From contig CALYDD020000329.1 of assembly GCA_944472135.2 (NCBI GenBank), positions 62,001 to 126,000 of the forward strand: a DNA stretch of 64,000 nt, in the 5' to 3' direction. Every line of letters starts with the position of its first letter. The stretch's first letter is position 1. Under the pieces are notes generated by a model. That model had not been told where the DNA came from. It made no database searches and was given only the letters and a program-made list of their open reading frames with translations. The position numbers and the translations under genes were made by a program. Below, in pieces: positions 1 through 10,936 of the stretch. The stretch is from Trichobilharzia regenti (lineage: Eukaryota > Platyhelminthes > Trematoda > Strigeidida > Schistosomatidae).

Positions 1-38
1 CGTCAGTATCGATAGAACAAGGATAGTCGTAAATATTG

Positions 39-873
39 AATTGGATTTTCAGTTGTTATTATTATTATTGTTCCCTTGGGTTCCAAATGGAGCATAGGGC
101 TTCAGCAGCACATCTCCGATTTGTCCCATTCTCTGCAGTCTTCATAAGCTGGCCCTATGAGTGCTCATAATCTCTCATCTTCTCTTCCTCCCCACACGAT
201 CTTCTTCATGTCACCCTCTGATCAACGCTAAACTTGTTGTTAACAATTTGCGTTCCAGTCGAGTTGTGGACTAGTGCACGATGTCATCCAACGGTCTTCT
301 CAGATTGTGTCTGATCCGTCTGCATTCTCTTCCGAATATTTGTTGAGCAATGTGTTTTTCACTGGTTCTTTCCCAGAGTTTCTTGTCGCTTATTCTTTCC
401 GGTTGTTTATCTATTCTTCAGTATGGAGCCAGCGGAGGTGGGCAGCTGTTGATATGAGTCTAAAGTGTCCCTCTGCAAATGCTCTTTGTGATGCTTTCGC
501 CAAGTTTCTGTCCTATATATATACATATATAAAAGAACTGAATGAGTTAACATTAGTGCTCAGAACCCGAATTCGTTCCTTGTGCTGAGCGCAGAAGGTT
601 TCCAAACTGATTTCAGAGAGATGAAGGCGTCTGTCTCGACTTTGCGATTCTGGTTTGGATATCCTCATCTGCCATGCCATCTGCCTGTAGTTGAAACGAA
701 GTCACATAGACGGGTGAAGGAAGTGATGTCTTTAAATTTCTTCCGCTGATAATGACTGAAATACCCTGGACCGATAAGGAGATTCTAGAAGATGTGGACT
801 TCGCGGATAACCTATGTCTAATGCCACACAAACTCGAAGAATTACAAATGGAAACCGACAAATTGGATTTTCA
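39..873 (-). mobile_element. 5'-truncated RTE-clade LINE (subfamily B) with inverted 5' end and 13-bp TSD
   Basis: The body (52-860) reads on the minus strand from a TAA-rich 3' end at 52 up to about 750; its reverse complement matches the RTE tail copies at 21.6, 22.8, 44.0 and 63.0 kb. From about 757 to 860 the homology flips to the plus strand and encodes reverse-transcriptase residues around a degenerate catalytic box (LEDVDFADNLCLM-like). The whole is bounded by the direct repeat AATTGGATTTTCA at 39-51 and 861-873. A flipped 5' piece inside one TSD is the signature of twin priming during target-primed reverse transcription. No intact ORF remains. Confidence 0.85.
757..860 (+). pseudogene. 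RTE reverse transcriptase fragment (inverted 5' piece)
   Basis: Translated on the plus strand this piece gives TDKEILEDVDFADNLCLM followed by a helix-like KLEELQME stretch. It corresponds to the RTE segment carrying the FADD catalytic motif, with the second Asp replaced by Asn (FADN), so it is catalytically dead. A closely related fragment lies at 41,180-41,447. It belongs to the twin-primed insertion and is not an independent gene. Confidence 0.75.
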
Positions 874-1821
874 TCACACACATACTATTAATTCTTGCAA
901 TAGCTTTTGTATGAGTACGTCAATATGTCTAACTGTTTTCTATAGGATTTCATTTGTACCTCAATTCAGTAGGTTGCAGTCTTCCAATAATAATAATAAT
1001 ATGTGTCTCATTATGACCACAATAACTATTCGAAATAACTCTCTACAATGTTCAACTTTCAGTTTTTCACATCTTAGCTTAGTGATCACGAAGAGTAAAG
1101 TGATACATAATATTCTTAAAAGTCACGTTTTTGTCTACATTGTAAATGAGGAAGGGGAAAGAGTGAGTTAGGTGAAAATGAAGGGAAAAAACTATATACT
1201 ATTGACTGATTGAGATGAGTAGTTGTGCACCAGCCATGTCAATCAACCAATAGTGACTGACAGCCAGACTAAGGACTTCTGTTCCTCTCGTTTACGGCCG
1301 ACCCATCAGTGGTGTACTTGGTATGACACAGCTCAGAAAGCTGAATAATTTCAAACCACCAGGTTTCTGGATAGCTATTTGAACAAACTGGTGATATCAC
1401 CAGTCAAATTAACAATCTGCGAATTAGTGTTAGCAATCTGTGGTGAAATTTCACCCCTCGATCTGTGAACATTGTAAATTGTGAATTTGAAAAATGCAGA
1501 ACCTTTATGTAGTGATCTAAGCATAATTATCTCGGTGTTATGCCTTCTTTTTTTCAAGTTTTAAACACTAAGGTATCTGATATATATAGAAAGACAAACA
1601 GAAAGCGGTGTCTAAAGCTAAGAAATAATTATATATGTTTGCATTTATAAGCAGCGTAAGTTTCAAATAGTTTTAAGAATAAAAATTTACTGACTAAGTG
1701 GTAGTGTATTCTAAATAGCCGCTTATACCAGCCTCAAAGAACCCCTGAAAACTATCAATTAGTCTAAAAAGTTCTCCTGTGATCTTGACCCAACTAGAAG
1801 TATGTGCCGTTCGCTAGCTGA
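874..1821. other. Unassigned intergenic DNA
   Basis: No repeat family or coding signal is recognised in this stretch. It holds a short (AAT)n run near 989-1001 and an 18-bp perfect palindrome at 1387-1404. Short open frames here lack any recognisable motif. Confidence 0.5.
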
Positions 1822-2054
1822 TTTTTTACTCCTTTGCCTTCCGAGTGCAACATAGGGCTTGAAACCTAAGCTATGAAGTTTCAGTAGCAGTGGGTGTTTT
1901 GGCGGGGTGGGGTTTCTAGTCCCGTGGCCAACCTTCCCTCATTCTTGGTCTTAATTCCGGGTAAACGAGGCTTTAGAGTGTGTTGGCAGGGTGTCGAATC
2001 CGGACTGCTTTTGGTGTGGTTGGCGAGAATTTTACCACTAAGTCACCATCGCCA
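1822..2054 (-). mobile_element. tRNA-derived SINE with RTE-like tail (SINE-C), degenerate
   Basis: The reverse complement starts with a tRNA-like head (box A-like GGTGACTTAGTGG, weak box B), runs through a core ending in GAAACCCCACC and ends in the tail (AAGCCCTATGTT...AAAGGAGTAAAAA) shared with the 3' terminus of the RTE LINEs. Sister copies lie at 10.3, 10.95, 37.4, 50.7 and 62.8 kb. Such an element is non-autonomous and would depend on LINE enzymes. Confidence 0.75.
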
Positions 2055-2432
2055 TCATCATATTGGCTGCTCAGCTAAGCTTTCTCCTAGTCAATCCTGT
2101 CAATTATTTTTACTCTAGTTGGATTCATCCTGCTCTCTGTAGTCTTTTATAAATGGCTTTCGTTTACTTCTCAAATATCTCCCCCCCACGTAACACTTGG
2201 ACTCACACCCAATTCATCATTTCTCATTCGAATCCCACTTAAAGACCTACCGCGTGATATTATTCAGCAGCCATCTCGTTAATTCTAACCTTATTGAAAT
2301 AGAAGGAGTGGAAACGAAACTACCCAAGGCAGTCTTAGACTGACATGCTTTTATTTATGTAATCGATGATGACCAAGATGAAATAAAATAGGAGACATTA
2401 GACAAATTCAAACGACTTGATTGTATATTCAG
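2055..2432. other. Unassigned intergenic DNA
   Basis: Nothing recognisable is seen: no coding motif, no repeat matching the families elsewhere in the window. Confidence 0.45.
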
Positions 2433-2706
2433 GTATGCGTTTGCAGGGATTTCATTGATTGGTTACAGGATTTCATCATGAGTTGATATCGGTTAGAGAA
2501 TCATTGGAAAATCTATGTGGAGTACTGGACAGTCAGCTGTTTTGTCCTAGTGCTTAGGACCCTTCATCAGTACGCACCTATCGACACGCGTTGAACCCAG
2601 GATCTTCTGCTTACAAGGCTAGAAAGCTGGTAGACCATTAAGCCACTGGTACCCAATCCAATATGGCTTCCAATGGTTCTCTAACCGATGTCAGCTCACA
2701 ATGAAA
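2433..2706 (-). repeat. Smα-like hammerhead/tRNA repeat with terminal inverted ends, inactive
   Basis: The minus strand reads tRNA-like head, hammerhead remnant, then the standard flank. The ends are inverted copies of each other (about 2477-2507 and 2668-2706). The hammerhead has the GTACTG/CAGTAC stem I arms, but the first core base is A instead of C, the GAAA box is AAAA, and extra bases sit in stem III, so cleavage is not expected. The tRNA-like boxes are also decayed. Confidence 0.75.
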
Positions 2707-2994
2707 TCCTTTGACTTTATTGCATTTTGTAAATTGCTGTATAGCTCATAAAATAGTAATTATAATAAAACAGAAATTTATATATGCTCTATGGAGAAGG
2801 AACTCAACATGCAGTTCCACTATTCCAAAAACAACTAGTTGCTTTAACAAAATGTCTCCATCAGTGGCTAATTTGTACTTTAGTTTCAGTAAAACGTTAA
2901 CAGAAATGCGAGACATTCACGTATTGTCAAGGTGATCAATTGAAACCAAAACATAACTGATTTAAGACTTAGAAGTTATAGATTTACTCATGAA

Positions 2995-3816
2995 TATAAT
3001 AAAATGCAATAATCTTCCTACTGGGTCGCATTCTGGCTGATTTCTTTCTAAGTAAGCTACAAAATGGACCTCTAAACAACCTTATCAGTAAGTTCTCATT
3101 TTATTGCCGGTATATGGATGACACCTTCATTCTTTGTGATAACCATTCGGATAGGACTACAATAATTACTAAATTTAATGAAGTACGTTCGGCTATGAAA
3201 TTCACATGCGAAGAGGAATCCCAATAAAGAATTGTCTTCCTGGATGTCCTCCTTACAAGAAAACCAGATGGTAGCATAAAACGAAATTTGCATAGGAAAA
3301 GCACTTGAACAGAACGATATACTCATTTTCACAGCTTTCTTCCTATCAAGTACAAAAGAAATTAAGTGAAGACCCTCAGCCACAGAGTTACAGCTATATG
3401 CTCAGAAGAAGTAATTTTAGATGAATTGAGCATTGTATATGATACTTTGATCGGAAATAGCTATCCCGACAAATTTATCAAGAAACACATGACGAGGAAG
3501 GCGGAAAAGGACTACTCACTATCTGTAAACAAGAAGCCACTTTATATACGTCAACAATTCAAGGCCGATATACCAAGTGAGATAATTGCGAAGAAATTAA
3601 GAAAATCAGTTCGAAGAACTTTTAATGCTGGTGAAGTACACGTATTATTCTCTACATGAGCAGTGGTGCTACCTGAAAGATGAAGTACCTAGTCTTGCCA
3701 CTTCAAAATGTATCTACCAATTCAACTGCGCCTGTAGTGGAGCGAGTTATATTTGCCATTGCTCTAGGAACTTGATTTTCCGTAGCCGCTCAAGAACATC
3801 TCCCACTATAGCTAAG
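2995..3816 (+). pseudogene. Penelope-like element, 5' part: reverse transcriptase C-terminus to GIY-YIG start
   Basis: The plus strand encodes, with several stops and frameshifts, a run typical of Penelope-like elements (PLEs): GRILADFF (RT motif region), then YMDDTFILCDN, the catalytic Asp pair, then the connector (VFLDV, RRTFNAG). It ends in a cysteine-rich segment and SYICHCSR, a degenerate GIY-YIG nuclease start. PLEs use an RT related to telomerase and a GIY-YIG endonuclease for target-primed insertion. The longest open piece is 3366-3659. The reading is broken at 3817 by an RTE LINE and resumes at 8288. The 5' end is lost near 2995. Confidence 0.85.
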
Positions 3817-3830
3817 TAAAGGTGTAGTGA
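3817..3830 (+). repeat. Target-site duplication, left copy (14 bp)
   Basis: TAAAGGTGTAGTGA occurs here and at 8274-8287, flanking the RTE LINE. The Penelope-like reading frame continues across the pair, which fixes the insertion point. Confidence 0.9.
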
Positions 3831-4351
3831 GGATTCAGTGCGTTACTTTTTGCAGTAATCTATAAAACTTTCATTTCTTTGCTATTGCTCACCACGAAGT
3901 TCTGAAAATTATTGAATTCCGTTAACTTTCGAACGCTTAAACCCTGGATTTACTATTATTGACTACTAATACCTATAACAGAGTTTTTGGACATTTGTAT
4001 CCTTTAAAAACAACCCACACGTAAAATTGTATACATTATTGGATTTATATGTTCAAGTTGGCCCAAGTCAGTGAGTCTGTGATTTTGGTATCATTTTAGT
4101 TAACTGTGCTGAACTATATTGCAAGTTGTTTTATTGTATCGTTGTTGTCGCTTTTTGTCCTTTTTGCTCTGAATTGTTTTCCTTTTGTTGGTGTTGTTCT
4201 GATTGTTTTATCCCTTGTTATTTGATTTTAAGGGGAGCAACCCAAAAGGTCGCTTCTCTCTAAACTTTATCTTAATGTAACCATTCCCTTCTCAGGCGTG
4301 AGGCTAGAAACCCCACCCTGTAAACAAAATTGCTACAGAAACTTCAGCAAG

Positions 4352-4860
4352 ATGAACATCTTTGCACCAAAAGAAAAAGTCTGTGTGGGGACATGGAACG
4401 TCCGAACTATGTACGAGACTGGGAAAGCTGCCCAGATCGCAAACGAGATGAAAAGATACGGAATCCAAGTGCTGGGAATATTTGAAAGCAGATGGAACGG
4501 AAATAGACTCACCAAATTGTCAACGGGTGAGTCAGTGATCTACTCCGGTCACCCAGAAGATAACCACACACACTGAGGGCGTGGCTATCATGATGTCACC
4601 AACGGAAACAAAGGCCCTGATGCAATGGGAGGCGATCTCGTCCAGGATAATGACCGCCAGGTTCAACTCCAAAGGAAGGAAAGTGTCAATTATACAATGT
4701 TATGCACCCACAAACAACGCAGACCCCGAAAATAAAGAATTCTACAGACAACTACAGGCAACAATCGACAATACTCCAGCTGGTGACATTAAAATACTAA
4801 TGGGAGACATGAACGCCAAGCTAGGACCAGACAACACAGGAAGGGAACTCATCATGGGCT
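4352..4860 (+). pseudogene. RTE endonuclease domain, N-terminal half (frameshifted)
   Basis: The start ATG at 4352 follows a leader that resembles the SINE-C core. The protein begins MNIFAPKEKVCVGTWNVRT, the usual opening of RTE endonucleases, then GKAAQIANEM and an ESRW box in place of the usual catalytic ETRW. A stop at 4574-4576 and a change of frame are followed by the matching continuation with QCYAPTN and GDMNAKLG. These are hallmarks of the exonuclease-endonuclease-phosphatase fold. The reading is cut at 4861 by another LINE. Confidence 0.85.
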
Positions 4861-6046
4861 TACGGCGAGCTGTCATCTGAACTGATGACGACCAGTGGTG
4901 TCCGTCAAGGATGCCCATTATCTCCTTTTCTATTCAACTTCATCATAGATGTGTTAATGGACTTAACCCTAAGTGACTTCAGCGATTCAGGGATTGACTT
5001 GCTACCGGGGAATAATCTCGTTGACTTGGAATATGCAGACGATATAGTCCTTCTAGGCGAAGACGCTGACGAAATGCAGAGTCTTCTAAACACCTTGAGC
5101 CGCAATCTACGAATGTTTGGCATGCGATTCGCTCCCGCCAAATGCAAGATGATGTTACAGGACTGGACTACATCGACGCCTAGTTTAAAAATAGGAAGTG
5201 AAGTGGTAGAGCACGTTGACCGCTTCACTTATTTGGGAAGTACCATCAGCCAGTGCCAACGGGTTGATATCTGACGAAATCTCAGCACGAATACAGGGGG
5301 CTCGTTTCGCATTTGCCAATTCACGCCGACTCTGGCGTAGACGAGATGTTTGACTATCGACCAAAGGGCGGGTGTACTGCTCATCAGTCCGCTCCGTCCT
5401 CCTATATGGTTTTGAAACCTGGCCGCTGAGAGTGGAAGACATGAAAAGACTAGCTGTCTTTGATCATAGGTGCCTGCGTTCTATTTCCCGTGTGAAGTGG
5501 TATAATAAGGTGAGCAATATTGAGGTTAGGCGTAGAGTTCTAGATAAACAGGGGAAATCAATCAACGAAATCTTGAAGTTACAAAGACTGAGATGGTTAG
5601 GACATGTGTTACGTATGCCAAGTCATCGCCTCCCTCGACGAGCAATGTTAGCGGATATAGGGTCAGGCTGGAAAAAAGCTAGCGGCGGTCAAACAAAAAC
5701 TTGGCACCAGTCAATGAAATCCACAACAGTTGGTCTTAGCCACGTAAGAAGGTGTAGACTTCCAGGCTGGGGTCCTCGGGACGGTAAAAATCTATGGTTG
5801 GAAACAATTGGTGACATGGCTCAAAACCGTTCTCAGTGGCGCAGATGCATCCACTCCCTGTGACTTATGATCTTCAATGAAACTGTTTTGTATTTCTTTA
5901 TTACTCCTTTGTCTCACACCTCTGCTCACTGTTTCTATTATGCTTTTCTTGTACTTTCTTCTCTTGCTTCGCGTGCTACACGGAATGTGGCGACTTGAAC
6001 TTCCGCACATTTGTGCAAAGTTCTATGTCGAAAACAGACAGACAGA
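4861..6046 (+). mobile_element. 5'-truncated non-LTR retrotransposon nested in the RTE element
   Basis: The homology changes abruptly at 4861. The insert encodes RT motif GVRQGCPLSPFLFNF, the catalytic box EYADDIVLLGED (4885-5274), a frameshift near 5265-5275, then the C-terminal region (5372-5863) with SVLLYGFETW, LRWLGHVLRMP and a GDMAQNR...CIHSL end. A 3' UTR closes in a (GACA)n-type run near 6025-6045, after which the RTE endonuclease reading resumes. The clade is uncertain; it differs from both the RTE and the CR1-like LINE of this window. No clear TSD is seen. The copy is truncated inside RT and not autonomous. Confidence 0.85.
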
Positions 6047-8260
6047 CAGAGAAGCTCTCGGAGAAATGAATGAAAATTGAGAACTCTTCTCCGACTTCTG
6101 CGCCTTCAACGAACTAGTGATTGGTGGCAGTGTATACAAACACAAAGATATCCACAAGGCTACATGGGTGTCACCAGATGGGAGAACCAAAAACCAAATT
6201 GACTTCATCTCAATCTCAAGGAAGTGTAGGCGCAGCCTACTGGACAAAAAAGTATGAAGGGGAGCAGACGTCGGCTCAGACCACTATCTCGTACAAGGGA
6301 CAATCCAAATCAAATTAAAAGCTTACAGGGAAACAGGAGCTGCGAATAGACCACAAGCCAAGTTCAACACTCAAAAGCTGAAGGACGAGGCTACAAAGGA
6401 CATCTTCATTGCAAGCATAATGGACAAAGCCGAGACACAAATCAACACCAGCGAAGAGGTCGGCGTCGAAAAGCACTGGTAGAACTTGAAAACGGTGTGG
6501 AGTCAAATCTGCATGGAAGTTCTAGGCAGAAAGAAGAGACAGGACAAACAGTGGCTCACTACGGACACTTGGAGACTAATAGAAGAGAGAAGGATGGTGA
6601 AACAAAAGACTATCGAATGCACTGATGAGCAACAAACGCGCCCAACAATACCAACAACGGAAGCAGAACTACCAGTGAACATCGACCCTCGGACGAAATC
6701 ACAGGTCCTGAATGCAATCAAGATGCTAAAAACCGGAAAAGCAGCAGGACCAGATGGAATCCCAGCAGAAGCACTGAAAATGGACCCAGAGACAACAGCG
6801 GACGTGATGACACCACTACTGGACAAGGTGTGGAAAGAGGGCAAAGTACCCGAGGATTGGAAGAATGGATACTTATTCAAACTGCCAAAGGAAGGAGATT
6901 TAAGTCAATGTAAAAACTGGCGCGAAATTATGCTCCTGTCCATTCCAAGCAAAATACTAAGCCGCATCATCCTGGAGAGAATCAAACAAGCCCTAGATGA
7001 AAAACTTCGACCGGAACAGGCTGGATTCAGGAGAAACAAGTCATGTATTGATCAAATCGCCACTTTACGAATCATCATTGAACAAAGCTTAGAATGGAAG
7101 TCACCTCTCTATCTCAACTTCATCGACTTTGAAAAGGCCTTCAACAGCGTCGACCTAGAGATGATTTGGCAACTACGGGGTCCCATCGACAATTATACAT
7201 CTCATCCAACAGTTATACGACAATGCTGCATGGCAAGTAATCCACAACGGGAAACTTACGGAATCCTTCGAAGTGAGGACGGGAGTGAGACAAGGCTGTC
7301 CACTATCACCAATGATTTTCCTGATTGCAGTAGATTGGATAATGCGACAGACAACGGGCAATGAGGAAACAGGCATAAAATGGACTCACACAATAAACTT
7401 GGAGGATCTGAACTTCGCCGGTAACATATATACGTCTGATTTCCCACAAACTGGAAGATATGCAAGTGAAAAGCAACAAGTTGGCAGAAGAAGCATCAAA
7501 GATAGGACTTCAAGTGAACATAGATAAAACAGAGGTGATGAAGATTCCTGGCCAACACCAACAGCAGCAACAACAACAGACAACAATCAGCTAGCGTAAT
7601 TGGGAGGAACCTGAAAGAAACAACCTCCTTTACCTACCTACCTGGGAAGCATAGTTTCAACTACAGGTGGACGGAACTGACGAGGATATCAAAGCGAGAA
7701 TCGGAAAAGCAAGACAGGCTTTCATTACTCTTAAGTCTGTGTGGAAGTCAACAGCACTCAGCATCAAAAATAAGGTCGGGATTTTCAACTAAAATGTGAA
7801 GTCACTGCTACTTAATATACGGATCACAGACTTGATGCGTCATGAAGAGCACCTCAAACAAACTACAGACCTTCATCAACAGTTGTCTTCGCTCAATACT
7901 ACTCAACATCAGATGGCCGGCCAGAAAAGATCAGAAGCAGAGAGGGATCTCTGGCAATGAGCGAACCAACTCAGCAGGAACCGATTGGACAACGAATAGG
8001 CAGGAAGAAATGGAGATGGATTGGCCATACTCTAAGCAAGGAAGCCATCAAGTGACATCACTAGACAAGCCCTGGAGTGGAACCCGAAAGGGAAACGGCG
8101 AGTTGGTCGTCCATGGGTGACTTGGAGGAGGTCATGCGGGGAGAAGATGAAAGCATGTGGGCAGACTCGGAGCGAAGTGAAAAAGTTAGCAGAAAACCGA
8201 AGGCAATGGAGGTGCGCAGCTGAAGCCCTATGTTCTTCTAGGAACTAAAGGATATAATAA
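6047..8260 (+). pseudogene. RTE endonuclease C-half, reverse transcriptase and C-terminal domain (broken)
   Basis: This resumes the outer RTE reading: LGEMNEN, KATWVSPDGR, QIDFISISR and GSDHYLV complete the endonuclease. The longest open stretch, 6486-7364, carries RT motifs GKAAGPDGIPAEALK, the first catalytic Asp in NFIDFEKAFNSVD, and GVRQGCPLSP. The expected FADD box reads FAGN near 7420, so the polymerase centre is destroyed. The C-terminal region (FINSCLR, WPARKDQ, IGHTLSK-like) is spread over several frames to about 8190. It ends in GAAGCCCTATGTTCTTCTAG and the A-rich tail. Confidence 0.88.
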
Positions 8261-8287
8261 TAAATAATAATAATAAAGGTGTAGTGA

Positions 8288-8790
8288 AAACCATTTACAG
8301 TTCCATATTGGACCATCTAGTGCTAACGGTAGGCCACAGAGCCAGCCAGTGTGGAAGAATCCTTCCATATCATTATCTACCGGGTGCCTAATAAATCGCC
8401 AAAATCATCTAAGCACCGCCGGCTCCGAACAGCACAGACTATTGCAATTCGCCTCAAACAACCAGTGCTCTCTGTTCAAAAGAAGCAAGTCCAGCCAGCC
8501 ACTAATACTGCCCTAGCTGGCCTTCAGTAGAGACTATAAACTCATGAATTTGTAATATTATCTTTCCTAATTTTTCTGACATTCAGTTTATTGTTTGTTA
8601 TGTTGATGCTATTGAGCTGTAATCTATCAGTATTATTGATTCACTGTTATTTAAACAATATTTATGTTGTTCATAACACAATTCATTCATTTACTATAAT
8701 GTATATATAACTGTAGAGCCTGATGATGAAGGGGTTATCAAAAGGGGTACTGTTTGTACAGTATCCATTCTTTTGAAATAATCTCATTAT
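8288..8790 (+). pseudogene. Penelope-like element, 3' part after the RTE insertion
   Basis: This continues the GIY-YIG reading broken at 3817: SSILDHLVLTVGHRAS matches the SSVLAHLIESGHQ segment of the copy at 30.8 kb. The end of the element carries CTGATGATGAAGG at 8720-8732, near a (TA)-rich tract. That motif resembles the start of the hammerhead cores known from Penelope-like elements, but no partner GAAA box can be fitted convincingly. The 3' limit near 8790 is an estimate. Confidence 0.7.
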
Positions 8791-9456
8791 GCTGCTTCCT
8801 TGCCGTCAGCAGATCGCCTGACATATATTCACACTAGAAAGGTATGCTCAAGTCTCGTAATCAACAGTTTGAATTTTGTTATAATGTCTTTAAAATATCA
8901 CGCTCTGTTTTTTCATCCAGTTCAGAAATGATATAAGTTGAAGATGTAATATTAGTCAGGAAGACACTCTGATCTTACAGTTAATTCAGAGAATTCAAAG
9001 TTCTCTTTAGAGTCCTTTTAATTTTGTTATGAAGATTTCGGAAAATACTTTTCGTGAAGATCTCTCCAAATGAGCTGATTATTCTGACTACTGAAAACTT
9101 TCTATCAAGTTGAATACATGATACTAGCAGTGTTACTCTAAGTTGCAGTCAATATATTGGTATTTGTCTGAAGGTTATGTCTTAAATGTAATCTTACGCT
9201 GATACAGACTTAATCACTTTATTTAACTAGAAAGTGATCAGAATTATGACATGATAATTTTAGAGGATGACTGTGTATCTGTTCGTTAAAAGAAAAGAAG
9301 AATGCGTACAGGAGGTATGTGTATCCATGTAGAGAGTGATTTCAAATGCATCAAACTCTGACATTGTGCTGCAGACTCATTTCATTGAAAATAATTTGTA
9401 ACTTCAGACTGGATTTAAGCACAGTGAGCATCAAAATCCATTTTTGTAGATTCATT
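8791..9456. other. Unassigned intergenic DNA
   Basis: No motif or repeat match is recognised in about 660 bp of AT-rich sequence. Confidence 0.45.
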
Positions 9457-10157
9457 TTATTATTATTATTTAGTATTATTATTTCCTTTAATTCCTAGAG
9501 GAACATAGGGCTTCAGTCATACGTCTCCATTGCATTCGGTTCTCTGGTAGAGTTTTCACCTGGCTTCACGCCTGCTCATATGCTTTCATCTTCTCTTCAC
9601 ATCACTTCCTCCAAGTCACCCGACCACTGATAACCAACTCGCCACTTCCCTTTCGGGTTCCACTCAAGTGATGGCCTGGTGTGTGATGTCACTTGATGAT
9701 TTGTTTCTACAGAGTATGGCCAATCCATCTCCATTTCTTCCTGCCTATTCGTTGTCCAATCGGTTCCTACTGAGTTGGTTCGCTCATTGCCAGAGATCCC
9801 TCTCTGCTTCTGATCTTTTCTGGCCGGCCATCTGATGTTGAGTAGTATTGAGCGAAAACAGCTGTTGATGAAGGTCTGTAGTTTGCTTGAGGTGCTCTTC
9901 ATGACGCACCAAGTCTGTGATCCGTATAGTAGGTAGCACTGACTTCACATTGGAGTTGAAAATCCGGATCTTATTTTTGATGCTGAGTAGTGCTGTTGAC
10001 CTCCACACAGACTTGAGAGTAATGAAAGCTTGTATTGCTTTCCCGATTCTTGCTTTGATATCCCGGTCAGTTCCGCTTGTAGTTGAAACGATGCTCACCT
10101 GGTAGGTAGGTAAAGGAGATTGTTTCATTCAGGTTCTTCCCATTTATGCTAACTGTT
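9457..10157 (-). mobile_element. 5'-truncated RTE LINE tail (subfamily A)
   Basis: The reverse complement matches the 3' portion of the element ending at 8273: ING-type box, DIKARIGKA, RIFNSNVKSVLPTI, LQTFINSCFR and the terminal GAAGCCCTATGTTCCTCTAG plus (TAAT)n. The longest open pieces are 9597-9902 and 9784-10128 in two frames, so it is frameshifted. Only the post-RT C-terminal region survives. Confidence 0.85.
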
Positions 10158-10311
10158 GCAAAGTTAATAAGTAAAACTAACTACTGTTCATGCATTTTTT
10201 GATACACTCTAGCATCTTTAGTGAATACACTCCCTGTTGACACACAGATAAAGAAAATGAACTTCAGAAAAAGTAACGAAGTGGTCACACTGATGTGTTA
10301 ATACATAAAAT

Positions 10312-10546
10312 TCTTTTTACTCCTTTACGTTCTCAGTGGAACATAAGAATTCAAGTAGGAGCTTCGAAGTTTCGTTGGCAGTGGTACTTATTTTTACGCG
10401 ATGGGGTTGCCAGCCTAATGCCAAACCTTCCCTTTTTAACAGTCTTATTACTGGCTTAGCGAAGTAAAGGAGTGAGTCTGTGGCCGTGGATCGAACCACA
10501 GACTACATGAGTGGTTGGCAACCATTCTACCGCTGTGCTACCGACT
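10312..10546 (-). mobile_element. tRNA-derived SINE with RTE-like tail (SINE-C)
   Basis: On the minus strand the copy has a box A-like element (TAGCACAGCGG), a good box B (GGTTCGATCC), the GGCAACCCC core and the tail TTATGTTCCACTGAGAACGT followed by AAAGGAGTAAAAAG. It is the best-preserved head of the family here. Confidence 0.85.
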
Positions 10547-10936
10547 TCTAAGTAGATGAATACATATATCTGTATATTTTCAAGTATAAATTGGTAGACA
10601 TGTGATTTGAGAAATGTTCACTATATTTTACACTTTATCAATTCAACTTTTGATCTAAGTATTCATTTGTGTATGACTATACGAGAATGTAATTTTCAAA
10701 AGAAAAAGCTTGAAGGCACCAGATTTTATACTTGAGTTGCACAACCTCATGACCTCATGGATTTAACCATAGTCAAGAAACTTGGGTTATGTTTTCGCAT
10801 GTAACCGCTATTAAACTGAAGAACTGCAGCTGGAAAAGCAACAAACCATCAGTTCCCTTTTTGCAGGATTTATACTGAATTGTTATGCTGTATTCAGTTC
10901 AAAGAATCTGAACTTAATATATATTAGTGAATAACT
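10547..10936. other. Unassigned DNA between two SINE-C copies
   Basis: Nothing recognisable is seen. The flanking SINEs point away from each other. Confidence 0.4.

Larger units (their letters stand above)
3831..8273 (+). mobile_element. RTE-clade LINE (subfamily A, SR2-like), nearly full length, interrupted
   Basis: The element has about 520 bp of 5' UTR (3831-4351), an apurinic-type endonuclease region, a reverse transcriptase region and a (TAA)n 3' tail ending near 8273. A 14-bp TSD flanks it. Non-LTR elements of the RTE clade encode one polyprotein that nicks the target and reverse-transcribes its RNA there. This copy is dead: there is a frameshift near 4575, an in-frame TGA at 6078-6080, several later breaks, and a LINE insertion at 4861-6046. 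It sits inside the Penelope-like element of 2995-8790. Confidence 0.9.

Noticed and set aside
274..588. 104-codon plus-strand open frame
   Set aside because: It starts at GTG and lies antisense across a minus-strand RTE tail; it is a shadow of the LINE.
7842..8120. 92-codon open frame as an independent gene
   Set aside because: It is one frame of the decayed RTE C-terminal region; the same peptide recurs in the 9.6-kb tail.
8720..8750. Active hammerhead in the Penelope-like end at 8.7 kb
   Set aside because: CTGATGA is present, but no stem II with an adjacent GAAA and cleavage triplet can be drawn.
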